A DNA stretch of 64,000 bases, taken from contig JAKLKC010000001.1 of the NCBI GenBank assembly GCA_023150875.1, positions 186,001-250,000 on the forward strand. The letters run 5' to 3'. Positions 11,116-20,248 of the stretch are shown here, piece after piece. Positions within the stretch are counted from its first letter, which is position 1, and each line of letters starts with the position of its first letter. A program made the translations under genes and the position numbers. Under the pieces are notes generated by a model. That model was not told the origin of the DNA. It did no database searches and saw only the letters and a list, made by a program, of their open reading frames with translations. The stretch is from Myxococcota bacterium. GTDB lineage: Bacteria; Myxococcota_A; UBA796; UBA9615; JAKLKC01.

Positions 11116-12612
11116 ATGCGGCTGCTGTTCGTGATCCCACCGCCCCAGTACAACAGCCAGGGCGTGGCCATCGACCGCGTTTACGGCTGCAACTACGGCT
11201 TCGACTACAAGCCGCCGATCCACCACCTCCAGCTCGCCACGTGGGCCCGGACCTTGGGTGCCGAGGTCCGCTTCCTGGACTGCCCGGCCGAGGGGATGAA
11301 CGCCCGTTCCTTCGAGGCCTTCGCCCGGGCCCGCCGCTTCGACGCCGCGGTCTTCCACTCGGTGTACATCTCCGCCGAGGAGGACCTCCGGGCCGCCCGC
11401 TTCATCCGCGACGAGACGCGCTGGGGCCGCCGCGCCCGTTTCCTCTTCTGGGGCACGGCGCCCGGCTGGAGGCCGGAGCGGTTCCGGGTGGACGACGCCA
11501 CCGCGGTCCTGCTCGGGGAGCCCGAGGCCGCCTTCGCCGACTGGTACGCGGCGGTCCGCGACGAGGTTTCCCTGGAGGGGATCGCCGGGCTGGGGTGGTA
11601 CGGAGCCCAGGGCTTCGTCCGGGGGCCCGCCCGCCCCCTCCTGGACGTCACGACGCTGCCCTCACCGGATCGGGGCCTGCTCCGGGGGAGCGGGTACCGG
11701 CTGAACCGGTTGGGCGCCCGGCCCATCACCGTCGCGTGCTTCAGCCGCGGCTGCGGGTGGCGCTGTACCTTCTGCACCCCCATGGCGCTGGACCAGTCCA
11801 TCGAGCTCGAGTTCAAGCGGGGCCAGCAGCGGTACGTCCGGCGCCCCCCCCTGCGCAAGCGGACCGTCCCCCAGGTGGTCGCCGAGTTCCGCTCCATGGC
11901 CGCCATGGGCTACCGGGCCGTGGAGGTGGCGGACAACATGTTCACCGACGATCCGGCGCGGGTCGCGGAGATCTGCGACGCCATCGCCCCCCTGGGGCTG
12001 GAGTGGACGTGCCTGGGCCGCGCCCCGCAGCTCGCCGACCCCGAGGTGGCCCGGGCCCTGGCACGGGGGGGGTGCCGCATGGTCTACATGGGGACCGAGT
12101 CCTTCGACGACGAGCACCTGAAGGACATGAAGAAGGGCATGAGGTCGAAGGAGATCTACGCCGCCGTCGAGACGCTGCGCGCAGCCGGGGTCGAGCCGGA
12201 GATCAGCGTGCTCATGGGCGCATCGGCCAGGGAGACGCCGGAGTCCGTGGAGCGGAACATCGCCGAGGCCAGGCGCCTCGGCACCCGCTTCGTCCACTAC
12301 AGCGTGGTGCTCCCCACGCCGTCCACCGAGCTGTACGACGAGGCCAAGGCGAAGGGCTGGTTCGTGGGCGGCGAGTTCGAGCCCGTGGACAACGCCAAGG
12401 ACGCCATCGTGAACCTCCCGGGGATCAGCGCCCGGGAGATGCGGACGAGGGTGCTGCGGGCATACCGCGAGCAGTACGCCTCGCCCCGGGGCATGCTCCG
12501 GCAGCTCCGCCAGGTCCGGGGCCCCCGGGACCTCCTGCACAAGGTCCGCTCGGGCGTGAACCTGCTCCGGTTCTCGGCGGCGGATCGCGTCCGGCCGGCC
12601 GAGGCGCTATAA
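11116..12612 (+). CDS. B12-binding-type radical SAM protein
   Basis: A 498-residue protein. Residues 1-150 look like a cobalamin-binding Rossmann fold (MRLLFVIPPPQYN at the start). A radical SAM core follows with CGWRCTFC, the CxxxCxxC ligands of the [4Fe-4S] cluster, near residues 213-220, and later GCRMVYMGTESFDDEHLKDMKKG, typical of this class. Members include methyltransferases and lipid, hopanoid or pigment modifying enzymes; the substrate cannot be read from sequence. The ATG at 11116 matches the usual family start. It is divergent from the kinase gene and is followed after 51 bases by a glycosyltransferase, which hints at cell-surface or lipid chemistry. Confidence 0.88.
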   Translation: MRLLFVIPPPQYNSQGVAIDRVYGCNYGFDYKPPIHHLQLATWARTLGAEVRFLDCPAEGMNARSFEAFARARRFDAAVFHSVYISAEEDLRAARFIRDETRWGRRARFLFWGTAPGWRPERFRVDDATAVLLGEPEAAFADWYAAVRDEVSLEGIAGLGWYGAQGFVRGPARPLLDVTTLPSPDRGLLRGSGYRLNRLGARPITVACFSRGCGWRCTFCTPMALDQSIELEFKRGQQRYVRRPPLRKRTVPQVVAEFRSMAAMGYRAVEVADNMFTDDPARVAEICDAIAPLGLEWTCLGRAPQLADPEVARALARGGCRMVYMGTESFDDEHLKDMKKGMRSKEIYAAVETLRAAGVEPEISVLMGASARETPESVERNIAEARRLGTRFVHYSVVLPTPSTELYDEAKAKGWFVGGEFEPVDNAKDAIVNLPGISAREMRTRVLRAYREQYASPRGMLRQLRQVRGPRDLLHKVRSGVNLLRFSAADRVRPAEAL

Positions 12613-12663
12613 CCAGCGCCGGGCCGCGACGTCACCCCCACCCTCCCGCCGCCGCCCCCCGCC

Positions 12664-13428
12664 GTGGACACGAACCGCATGGAACTGCTGGGGATCCCCA
12701 TCGACCCCGTGGACCTCGAGGGCCTCTTCGCCTTCGTGGACGACCGCGTCCGGCGCCGCCATCGCGCCACGGTGATGTACGCCAACATCCACACCGTGAA
12801 CAGCGCCGTCGCCGATCCGGTCCTCCTCTCGGCGATGCGGGGCGCGGACCTGCTCTACTGCGACGGGGAGGGGATCCGCAAGGGAGTCGCGCTGCTGGGC
12901 GGCACCCTGCCCCCCCGCATGACCGGCGCCGACTGGATCTGGGACTACGCCCGCTTCGCGGCGGCCCGGGGCCACCGGATCTACTGGATCGGCGCCCAGC
13001 CGGGGATCGCCGAGGACTGCATGCGCCGCCTGGCCGAGCACGCCCCGGGCCTCCCCGTCGCCGGGAGCCACGACGGCTTCTTCGACAAGCGGGGCCCCGA
13101 GAACGACTCGGTGATCGCCGCCATCAACGCGGCGCGCCCCGACGTGCTCGTCGTCGGCTTCGGCACCCCCCTGCAGGAGACGTGGATCGCCGCGAACCGA
13201 GGGCGCCTGGACGTCCCGGTGGTTTGGGCCGTCGGCGCCACCGCCGACTTCGTCACCGGGCACGTCCCCCGGGGGCCGGCCTTCCTCTACGACACCGGCT
13301 TCGAGTGGTTGGCGCGCCTGATGGTGGACCCGAAGCGGCTCTGGCGCCGCTACGTCATCGGCAACCCCCTCTTCTTCGCCCGGGTGGCCGCCGCCCGCCT
13401 GCGAGGTCACCGCGCCCGGGGGACGTGA
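12664..13428 (+). CDS. WecG/TagA/CpsF family glycosyltransferase
   Basis: A 254-residue GT26 enzyme. Family features are MELLGIPIDPVDL at the start, ANIHTVNSA, DLLYCDGEGIRKG, TGADWIWD, RIYWIGAQPG, DVLVVGFGTPLQETWI and the C-terminal basic segment WLARLMVDPKRLWRRY. These enzymes add N-acetylmannosamine(uronic acid) or similar sugars to lipid-linked intermediates in envelope polysaccharide synthesis at the inner membrane. The GTG at 12664 gives MDTNRMELLG; an ATG at 12679 would also fit. It is probably cotranscribed with the radical SAM gene. Confidence 0.93.
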   Translation: MDTNRMELLGIPIDPVDLEGLFAFVDDRVRRRHRATVMYANIHTVNSAVADPVLLSAMRGADLLYCDGEGIRKGVALLGGTLPPRMTGADWIWDYARFAAARGHRIYWIGAQPGIAEDCMRRLAEHAPGLPVAGSHDGFFDKRGPENDSVIAAINAARPDVLVVGFGTPLQETWIAANRGRLDVPVVWAVGATADFVTGHVPRGPAFLYDTGFEWLARLMVDPKRLWRRYVIGNPLFFARVAAARLRGHRARGT

Positions 13429-13462
13429 CCGCCGCGGGGGAGCCCCTCGCCCACCTCGCGGT

Positions 13463-13478
13463 CCTCCGAACCCGGAGG
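13463..13478. terminator. Small hairpin between convergent genes
   Basis: CCTCCG and CGGAGG pair around AACC in the 56-base gap between the convergent glycosyltransferase and MopE-type genes. It could serve both strands, but no T-run is present. Confidence 0.3.
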
Positions 13479-13484
13479 GCGCCC

Positions 13485-14525
13485 TCAGCCGTCCGCGCCG
13501 TCGCAGTCCGAGTCGACGCCGTCGCCGTCCACGTCGGTGGCGCCGGGGTAGACCGCCGGATCCGAGTCGTCGCAGTCGCCGTGGCAGGGGGCCTGGCCGT
13601 CGCCGTCGGCGTCGTGGTCGCCGGGGAGGCCGTCGCAGTCCCGGTCGATGCCGTCGCACGCCTCCTCGCCCCCGGGATGGGCGGCGGGCTCGGCGTCGTC
13701 GCAGTCGCCGGCGCACGGGCTCGCGCCGTCCCCATCGCCGTCGACCTCGTCCTCCTCCGGCGCGCCGCTGCAGTCGTTGTCCTGGCCGTCGCAGACCTCG
13801 GGGTTGCCCGGGAAGTTCGCGCCGTCGGCGTCGTCGCAGTCGTCGTCGTTGGACACCCGGGCGACGTCGCCGGGCAGGAAGTCCGCCGAGCACGCCTCCA
13901 CCGGCGATCCGGCGGGATCCCCCTTCCCGTCCCCGTCGGCGTCGGGCCACCACAGGAAGTACTGGGCGTCCTCGTCCAGCTCGCCGTCGCAGTCCTCGTC
14001 GACCCCGTCGCACCCGTCGACCTCCACCCCGGGGTTCACCGCGGGCTCGGAGTCGTCGCAGTCGGGGGCGTCGCCACAGGCGAGGAAGCCGTCCCGGTCC
14101 CGGTCCTCGTCCCCCTCCACCACCGTCCCGGGATCGCAGTCGGTGTCGACCCCGTCGCAGGCCTCCACCGCCCCCGGGTGGACCGCGGGATCGGCGTTGG
14201 CGCAGTCGCCGTCGCAGGAGCGGACCCCGTCCCCGTCGGTGTCGAAGCCCTCGTCCGCGGCACCGTTGCAGTCGTTGTCCAGCCCGTCGCACACTTCGGC
14301 CCGGTGGGGAGAGATCCGGGGATCGGCGTCGTCGCAGTCGGAGGGCTCCGAGCAGGGACGGGATCCGTCCCCGTCGGCGTCGAAGAACGCGGGATCGTCG
14401 GTCAGGGACTCGGGATCCGCCGCGATGCAGGGGTCATCCTCGCCACAGCCCGGCGAGCCCACCGCCGCACCCGCCAGCAGCCCCGCCACCAGCACCCATG
14501 CCCATCCCGCGCGAACGTCCACCAT
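13485..14525 (-). CDS. MopE-type metal-binding-motif lipoprotein
   Basis: A 346-residue protein with an N-terminal membrane/lipoprotein signal (VLVAGLLAGAAVGSPGCGEDD, likely lipidated Cys near residue 27). The rest is six Cys/Asp-rich units of the type DADGDG...C..DCDD.DP...P...E.CDG.DNDCNG. In known proteins of this class (MopE of Methylococcus, many Myxococcota surface proteins) such units bind calcium or copper and often act as rigid stalks. No catalytic domain is visible, so the whole mature protein is repeat. The ATG at 14525 follows a GGGGGAGG ribosome site. It diverges from zapE. Confidence 0.88.
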   Translation of the reverse strand: MVDVRAGWAWVLVAGLLAGAAVGSPGCGEDDPCIAADPESLTDDPAFFDADGDGSRPCSEPSDCDDADPRISPHRAEVCDGLDNDCNGAADEGFDTDGDGVRSCDGDCANADPAVHPGAVEACDGVDTDCDPGTVVEGDEDRDRDGFLACGDAPDCDDSEPAVNPGVEVDGCDGVDEDCDGELDEDAQYFLWWPDADGDGKGDPAGSPVEACSADFLPGDVARVSNDDDCDDADGANFPGNPEVCDGQDNDCSGAPEEDEVDGDGDGASPCAGDCDDAEPAAHPGGEEACDGIDRDCDGLPGDHDADGDGQAPCHGDCDDSDPAVYPGATDVDGDGVDSDCDGADG

Positions 14526-14616
14526 CGCCGACCTCCCCCCGACCACCACCCACCGCGCCGGGGACGCCGGGATGCTACCACAGCCGGCCCCCACTCCCGT
14601 GCCCCCACCCGCGCCC

Positions 14617-14652
14617 GCGCCCGGGTCCCTGCCCGCGCCCGGGTCCCTGCCC
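14617..14652. repeat. Tandem 18-base repeat in the mopE/zapE spacer
   Basis: Two perfect copies of GCGCCCGGGTCCCTGCCC stand back to back and continue into degenerate GCGCCC runs to about 14672. They lie in the 248-base divergent spacer upstream of zapE. This is probably a slippage product; whether it affects expression is unknown. Confidence 0.5.
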
Positions 14653-14773
14653 GCGCCCGTGCCCGCGCCGCCGTTCGCGCCCCCACCCGCCCCCCCACCT
14701 CCCTCCGAAGCCCTCCCCCCCGTAGACGAGCCCCACCCGCGCGACTATCTTCCACCCCGTCCAGGACGCTCCG

Positions 14774-15949
14774 GTGAACGCACGCCTCCCCTCCCCTCCA
14801 CCCGACGCGACCGCCACTGCCGTCTCCGGCGGCCCCCTCCCCGCGTGGCGAGCCCGGGTCGCCGCCGGTGAGATCCGCCACGACCCTGCCCAGGAGGCCG
14901 CCACGACACGCCTCCAGGCCCTCTGGGAGCGGCTGTCCGACGATGCCCCCAGAGCCACCCCGGCGGCCATCCGCTCCTGGCTGGCGCGGGTCCGCCGCCG
15001 CGGCTCCCCGGGGCCCCAGGGAGCCTACCTGTACGGGGGCGTCGGCCGCGGGAAGTCCATGCTCATGGACCTCTTCTTCGCGTCGGTGCCCGATGCTCGG
15101 AAGAGGCGACAGCACTTCAACGCCTTCATGCTGGACCTCCATCACCGGATCCACGGGTGGAGGGGCTCACCGGACGAGGCGGCGGAGGGCGCCGATCCCA
15201 TCCCCCCCATCGCCCGGCGGATCGCCTGGGACGCGCGGCTCCTCTGCCTGGACGAGCTCCAGGTCCACGACCTCCCCGACGCCCTGGTGCTCGGCCGTCT
15301 CTTCCGGGAGCTGCTGGACCGCGGCGTGACCGTGGTGGTCACCTCGAACCGGGCCCCCGAGGGCCTTTACGAGCACGGCCTCCAGCGCGAGCTGTTCCTT
15401 CCCTTCGTCGCCCTGATGCGGGAGCGCCTGGAGGTGATTGAGGTCGACGCCGGGATGGACCACCGCCTGGCCCTGCTGCGGGAGGCTCGGGTGTATCACG
15501 TGTCCCGGGACGCCGAGGACGTGTTGGACGCGGCCTTCACCCGCCTCGGCGGCGGGACCGAGGAGCCCGGGGAGCTGGACGTGGCGGGGCGGACCCTCGC
15601 CCTCACCCGCACCTCGGGGGGTGTCGCCCGGGCGACCTTCGCGGAGCTGTGCGAGCGCCCCCTGGGCGCCGCCGACTACATCGCCCTGGCGCGGCGTTAC
15701 CACACCCTGGTGCTCTCGGGGATCCCCCGCCTCTCCCCGGACCGGCGGGACGCCGCCCGGCGGTTCGTCCTGCTGGTGGACGAGCTGTACAACCACGGGG
15801 TCAAGCTGGTGGCGTCGGCGGAGGCGGAGCCCCAGGCCCTCTACCCCTCGGGGACGGGCGCCTTCGAGTTCCGGCGCACGGCCTCCCGCCTGGTGGAGAT
15901 GAGCGGAGAGAAGTACCTCGCGGGGGAGCACCGTCCGCGGGGGAGCTGA
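14774..15949 (+). CDS. zapE: Cell division protein ZapE (AFG1-like ATPase)
   Basis: A 391-residue AFG1/ZapE family AAA ATPase. Walker A is YLYGGVGRGKSMLMD near residues 86-97, followed by the family signature HFNAFMLDLHHRIH, Walker B LLCLDELQVHD, sensor VVTSNRAPEGLYEHGLQRELFLPF, and the C-terminal RFVLLVDELYNHGVKL. In E. coli ZapE binds FtsZ and destabilises polymers during constriction. The GTG at 14774 has AGG eight bases upstream. The first 25 residues are Pro/Ala-rich and probably flexible. Confidence 0.93.
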   Translation: MNARLPSPPPDATATAVSGGPLPAWRARVAAGEIRHDPAQEAATTRLQALWERLSDDAPRATPAAIRSWLARVRRRGSPGPQGAYLYGGVGRGKSMLMDLFFASVPDARKRRQHFNAFMLDLHHRIHGWRGSPDEAAEGADPIPPIARRIAWDARLLCLDELQVHDLPDALVLGRLFRELLDRGVTVVVTSNRAPEGLYEHGLQRELFLPFVALMRERLEVIEVDAGMDHRLALLREARVYHVSRDAEDVLDAAFTRLGGGTEEPGELDVAGRTLALTRTSGGVARATFAELCERPLGAADYIALARRYHTLVLSGIPRLSPDRRDAARRFVLLVDELYNHGVKLVASAEAEPQALYPSGTGAFEFRRTASRLVEMSGEKYLAGEHRPRGS

Positions 15950-15974
15950 CCCTCGCGCTCCCTCCCGGAATGGC

Positions 15975-16328
15975 TCAGTCCGGCCGCCCGGTGCGGCGCC
16001 TGCCCGCGGGCTCGCCGGGAAGCCGCGGTCGGGAGTCGGTCAGGGGGGCGCCGCAGTGGCGGCAGGTGGAGGGCGCCTCGGGAAGGACGAGGCAGCGGGG
16101 GCACGCCCTCTCGAAGCAGCCACCCCGGCCACAGGCGGCGCAGGCGGCGCGTGCGTGGCGGCGGAGCCCCGGCGCGCCCGCGCAGGCGCCGACCACCGCT
16201 CCCCCCTCCTGGGCCGGCCCCACCCTCGGCAGGTCCGGCGCCTCGCGGTCGGCGTCGAACCGGCGCCGGAAGGCCCGCCACGACACGACCAGCAGGGCCA
16301 CGAAGGCCCCCACGACGATCCAGCGCAT
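15975..16328 (-). CDS. Small membrane protein with zinc-ribbon-like cysteines
   Basis: A 117-residue protein. One N-terminal membrane helix (VVGAFVALLVVSWRAF, residues 5-20) is followed by a cytoplasmic part with cysteine groups CAACGRGGC, CPRC and CRHCG (about residues 63-92), consistent with one or two zinc ribbons, and a basic tail. I do not recognise a family. It meets zapE tail to tail with 25 bases between. Confidence 0.6.
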   Translation of the reverse strand: MRWIVVGAFVALLVVSWRAFRRRFDADREAPDLPRVGPAQEGGAVVGACAGAPGLRRHARAACAACGRGGCFERACPRCLVLPEAPSTCRHCGAPLTDSRPRLPGEPAGRRRTGRPD

Positions 16329-16374
16329 GGACGTCCGCCCTCCCCTCCCCCCCTCCGCCCCCTTCAGGGAGTCA

Positions 16375-16401
16375 GTGACGAGGACCAGACGTTGCCGTCA
16401 C
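16375..16401 (-). terminator. Possible terminator after pilY1
   Basis: GTGACG and CGTCAC pair across a 15-base loop, about 20 bases past the pilY1 stop. The stem is short and lacks a T-run. Confidence 0.25.
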
Positions 16402-16421
16402 GCCCTGACGAGCGGCGGCGT

Positions 16422-19400
16422 TCAGAAGATGTTGCGCCAGTTGCTGAAGACGTGTCGCGCCATCTCGCTCCCGGTGGGGGCGACCCGGATGGGGTCCAGC
16501 ACCGACGGGGCCGCGCCCGGGCTGGTGGTCGACACGTAGATCGAGTCGTTGGCGAAGGTCAGCTCGGACGGGATGCCGGGGATGGTGATGGAGGAGCCGG
16601 AGTCGACGGTGTAGGAGTCGCCGTCGTAGTCGTACAGCGCCCCCGTGCAGTCGTCGATGGAGAGGCCCCACAGGCGGCCGTCCCCGACCTCGCAGGGGTT
16701 CGAGTCGCCGACGTAGGTGGTGAAGTAGAGCACGCCCGCCGCCACCACGGGGTTCCCCACCAGCTTCTCGCCGTCGGCCAGGGTGAGGACTCCGTCCACC
16801 ACCGCGGGGTTGGCGCAGTCGGCGGGGACACCCGCGTCACACTGGAAGGGCGAGGCGTCCTCGTACATGTAGACCAGCCCCGGCGTCCGGTAGTTGTTCA
16901 AGCTCAGGGGGCTGCCGGTGCCATAGAAGACCTTCAGCGTGCCGTCGAGGTCGAAGGTCACCGTCGGCCGGTAGTAGAGCCCGTAGGTGTCGTCCTCGAC
17001 GAAGGTCAGGCCGGTGTGGGTGGCGGGGGACGAGAAGAGGCACTTCGTCGGATCGTTGAGATCGGCATTGTTCATCACGTACTTGTAGAGGTGGCCCGAG
17101 CGATCGCCGATGTAGACGACGTCGATGCCGCCGTCGCCGTCCACGTCCACCGAGGCCGGGCTCCCGAAGAGGGCCGCCTCCTGGGTCGGGTCGTACTCGG
17201 GCTCGGGATCGGCGTCGGGGTCCGGCGAGACGACCAGCGACGTGTTCTCGGCGCTCAGCGGGATGGAGAACCCGCGCTCGTCCAGGACCCCCTCGTCCGC
17301 GGGGGAGCTGGGGTCCGTGCCGAAGGGATCGAGGAGGTCGACCATGTAGAGGTTCGGGTGGACGTAGTACTGGGCGCCCCGGGTCCTCACGTTGTCGAAG
17401 GGCAGACCCGAGCCCCAGAAGGCCACCCACCGCTGGGGGCTGTCGGGCCGGGTGTCGTCGTACACCACGCCCACCGACGGCCTGGAGACCGTCTGCCCCC
17501 GGCCCCATGCGGTGTAGGCCGCGACGTTGGCGGCGTAGTCGTCGAGCCCGTCGGACCCGCCGGGGACCTCCCACAGGAAGAGGGGGTGGCTGGGGTTGCA
17601 GACGTCCAGGGCGAACACGTGGCGGCTGCCGCCTCCCATGGTCACCACCAGCACCCGGTGCCACTCGGCGCCGCTCACCGCGGGCACGTTGTCGTCGTCC
17701 ACGTCGGCGCAGTTGTCCGTCGCTCCGGGGTCGTCGGGGTTCGCGAGGTAGTTGCAGACGTTGTCCATCCACACGTACTCGAGGTTGACCGAGCCGTCGT
17801 TGGTGAACGTCTCCCCGGCGAACCGCTGCTGGATGGACCGGTTCTCCCTCTCTGCCCACACCGACTCGTAGTCGTAGGCGAGCAGGTGGCGAGGCATGTA
17901 GGCCCACCACTCCCAGCCGCCGTTGATGTTGTTGGAGTCCCCCGGCGTCTCGGGCACGTTGAAGGCGTGGAGCATGCCGTCGTTGGACGTCACGTAGAGC
18001 ATCGACGACAAGCCCTTGATCTTGTTGAGGAAGTTATAGAAGTCGGGCTTGCTGGTCAGCATGTCGGGCTCGCCGGGGGCGTAGGCCATCTTGGAGTGGT
18101 TGATGCTGCCCAGCTTCCACGAGTCCCGCCGGTGGTCGGGGTTCTCCTTGCCGAAGGAGCCCGCCGCGGGGTTGGCCGGGTCCTGGAGCTCGTTGACGCC
18201 CCGCAGGAAGTCCACCACGAGCTGGGCGTCGTCGGGGTCGACGTCGCAGTCCTGGTCCAGGTCGTAGTCCAGGTCGTCGCAGTCGGTGATGTCCGTGGGC
18301 GCCTGGGGCACCAGGAGGTCCACCAGGTCTCCGGCCTCACCCGGGTCCATGTAGTCTCCGTCGGAGTTGAGGTCGGTGGACTCGACGCTCGACCGGTCGA
18401 AGGGCACCAGCTCGGCGGGCGCCGCGTCGTAGGGGAAGCCGGTCCCGGCGGCGTGGGTGTAGATCGCCCGGGGATTGGTGTAGTCGATGATCGACACGTC
18501 GGCGGAGTCGGTGTTGTACTCGGCGTGGACCGCGTAACGGGAGGCGAGGATCTCCCCAGCGTCCCAGAGCGACGCGTCGGGACCGCCGCCGTCGAGGATC
18601 TGCCCGTAGTTCTCGTCCGCCGGGTCGTCCTCGAGGGCGTAGTACCGCAGGTGCCCCTGGAAGAGGGGGTTGCCCGCGACGATCTCGAAGTAGCCCTGGA
18701 AGAGGTAGTCGAGGCCGGTGCTCACCACCGGCCCCGAGCGGGTGACCTCTCCGTCGTAGGCGTTGGTGATGATCTTGTTGAGGGCGATGGCGACGTCGTG
18801 GACCTGGTTCGCCTCGAAGTAGAGCCCCCCGCCGGCGTTGGCGGTGGCCTCGAAGAGGGACAGTGCGTAGGACTCGGCGAAGGTGGCGTCCACGAGGATG
18901 GTGTCGGTCACCACCGTCTGGGGGACGCCCCCCGGGTCCGCCAGGGCGCTGAGGTCATTGTTGTGGGCGTACCACGCGATGTTGTCGAGGCGAGTCTGGG
19001 TGTCCGTCGCGGCCGGGAACCGGTAGTCGTCGGGGGTGGTGTAGCTGGGCGAGGTCAGGACCCAACTGGAGTTGTAGCCGTTGTCGGAGTAGCCGATCCC
19101 GCTGCCGATCACCACGACGTGGACCTCGGAGCAGTCGTTGTCGAAGGGGGAGCGGCTCCACCCGGAGTGGACGCCATCGGTCACGCCGGTCGCCGAGAGG
19201 TAGTGGTAAATCAGGTTCGAGTAGGACTCGGACCAGGCCATGTCCTGGCCCTGGGCGTCGGCGGTGACGTCGTACTCCTGGTCCAGCAGGTACAGCAGCT
19301 CGGTCCGCGTGGAGTCGACGGGGGCCACCTGGTGGACCGAGGCGGAGCCGGGGTAGGGTCCGTTCTGCCAGGTCTTCCAGATCCCGAACCTGACCTCGGC

Positions 19401-19655
19401 GGGGGCATTGGTGACGACCTGCTTGATGGCGTCGATGACCACCTGGTCCCGGGGGGTGCCCACCCCCTGCCAGGGGTAGGTCATGCCCATGGCACCGCCG
19501 GTCCGGTCGACGGTGTTGTTGGCGAGCAGCAGGATGAAGCGGGGGCCCGCCGGCTCCGCGGTCGCCTGGGCGGCGGCGGGGCGTACCGGGAGGGCCCCGA
19601 GCGCGCTCGCGACCAGGATGAGGGCAGCGAGGCGAGACCATCCAGGGCTCTTCAT
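16422..19655 (-). CDS. pilY1: PilY1-like type IV pilus assembly/tip protein
   Basis: A 1077-residue exported protein with a signal peptide (LAALILVASALGALPVRPAAAQA). An N-terminal von Willebrand A-like region (RFILLLANNTVD) lacks the DxSxS metal site normal for PilY1. The C-terminal half is the PilY1 propeller: MLYVTSNDGMLHAFNV, HRVLVVTMGGGSRHVFALDV and the calcium loop DVDGDGGIDVVYIGD near residue 840. Residues about 425-490 contain two F-hand-like loops (DLNSDGDYMDPGE and DLDQDCDVDPDDAQL) resembling a dockerin, an unusual insertion. The ATG at 19655 has GGAGG six bases upstream; an ATG at 19688 overlapping the pilX stop is the alternative. It is the last gene of the pilin operon and likely the pilus tip adhesin or priming factor. 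Confidence 0.9.
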   Translation of the reverse strand: MKSPGWSRLAALILVASALGALPVRPAAAQATAEPAGPRFILLLANNTVDRTGGAMGMTYPWQGVGTPRDQVVIDAIKQVVTNAPAEVRFGIWKTWQNGPYPGSASVHQVAPVDSTRTELLYLLDQEYDVTADAQGQDMAWSESYSNLIYHYLSATGVTDGVHSGWSRSPFDNDCSEVHVVVIGSGIGYSDNGYNSSWVLTSPSYTTPDDYRFPAATDTQTRLDNIAWYAHNNDLSALADPGGVPQTVVTDTILVDATFAESYALSLFEATANAGGGLYFEANQVHDVAIALNKIITNAYDGEVTRSGPVVSTGLDYLFQGYFEIVAGNPLFQGHLRYYALEDDPADENYGQILDGGGPDASLWDAGEILASRYAVHAEYNTDSADVSIIDYTNPRAIYTHAAGTGFPYDAAPAELVPFDRSSVESTDLNSDGDYMDPGEAGDLVDLLVPQAPTDITDCDDLDYDLDQDCDVDPDDAQLVVDFLRGVNELQDPANPAAGSFGKENPDHRRDSWKLGSINHSKMAYAPGEPDMLTSKPDFYNFLNKIKGLSSMLYVTSNDGMLHAFNVPETPGDSNNINGGWEWWAYMPRHLLAYDYESVWAERENRSIQQRFAGETFTNDGSVNLEYVWMDNVCNYLANPDDPGATDNCADVDDDNVPAVSGAEWHRVLVVTMGGGSRHVFALDVCNPSHPLFLWEVPGGSDGLDDYAANVAAYTAWGRGQTVSRPSVGVVYDDTRPDSPQRWVAFWGSGLPFDNVRTRGAQYYVHPNLYMVDLLDPFGTDPSSPADEGVLDERGFSIPLSAENTSLVVSPDPDADPEPEYDPTQEAALFGSPASVDVDGDGGIDVVYIGDRSGHLYKYVMNNADLNDPTKCLFSSPATHTGLTFVEDDTYGLYYRPTVTFDLDGTLKVFYGTGSPLSLNNYRTPGLVYMYEDASPFQCDAGVPADCANPAVVDGVLTLADGEKLVGNPVVAAGVLYFTTYVGDSNPCEVGDGRLWGLSIDDCTGALYDYDGDSYTVDSGSSITIPGIPSELTFANDSIYVSTTSPGAAPSVLDPIRVAPTGSEMARHVFSNWRNIF

Positions 19656-19687
19656 CGCAGCCTCCACGTTCGGTGCCGGGTGTGCCA

Positions 19688-20248
19688 TCAGTACATGGCT
19701 CCGCCGCAGAGTTCGCGGCCGACCCAGCGGACGTAGCCTCCGCTGCGCGCCCGGGCGGGCGAGACCTGGTTTCCGACCCCGTCGACGTGGGTGGCCTCGG
19801 CCACCCAGTCCATGAACACTGCGTCGAAGTCGCCGTCCTCCTCCACGGAGTACCCCGCCACGTTGCTGGCGCACTGCCGGTATCCCACCCGCAGCTCGTA
19901 GGACGCGAGGGAGTAGCCGCCGGTCTCCACGGGATCCCCCTCGCCGACGTCCAGCCACTGGACGTAGTCGCCGGTGGAGAAGCCCGCCATCAGGGTCTGC
20001 ATGTCCGCCTCGGTCATCTGGGAGGACTCGATGCGGGCTCGGTCGAGCCCCGCCTGCGCCCCGAAGAAGACCTGCCGGCTCCGCCGCACGTTGTGGGCGA
20101 TCTTGAGGTCCACGTTGGACACCGTGACCGCCGTCACCCCGAGCACCGTGAGGATCACCAGGGCGAACAGCGCCAGGATCAGGGCGAAGCCCGCCTCGTC
20201 GCCGAGGGAGGTCGTGCGCCGCACGTGGGGAGGGGCGGCGGTGCGCAT
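19688..20248 (-). CDS. pilX: PilX-like minor pilin
   Basis: A 186-residue protein. After a 20-residue basic leader comes GFALILALFALVILTVLGVTAVTVS, the PilX N-terminal helix, which lacks Glu at position +5 as is common in PilX. VSNVDLKIAHNVRRSRQVFFGAQAGLDRA matches the PilX_N domain. It should be a prepilin-peptidase substrate and a minor pilin that helps initiate pilus assembly. Start and stop overlap their neighbours as TGATG on the upstream side (pilW) and at 19688 on the downstream side, so translation is coupled. Confidence 0.85.
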   Translation of the reverse strand: MRTAAPPHVRRTTSLGDEAGFALILALFALVILTVLGVTAVTVSNVDLKIAHNVRRSRQVFFGAQAGLDRARIESSQMTEADMQTLMAGFSTGDYVQWLDVGEGDPVETGGYSLASYELRVGYRQCASNVAGYSVEEDGDFDAVFMDWVAEATHVDGVGNQVSPARARSGGYVRWVGRELCGGAMY

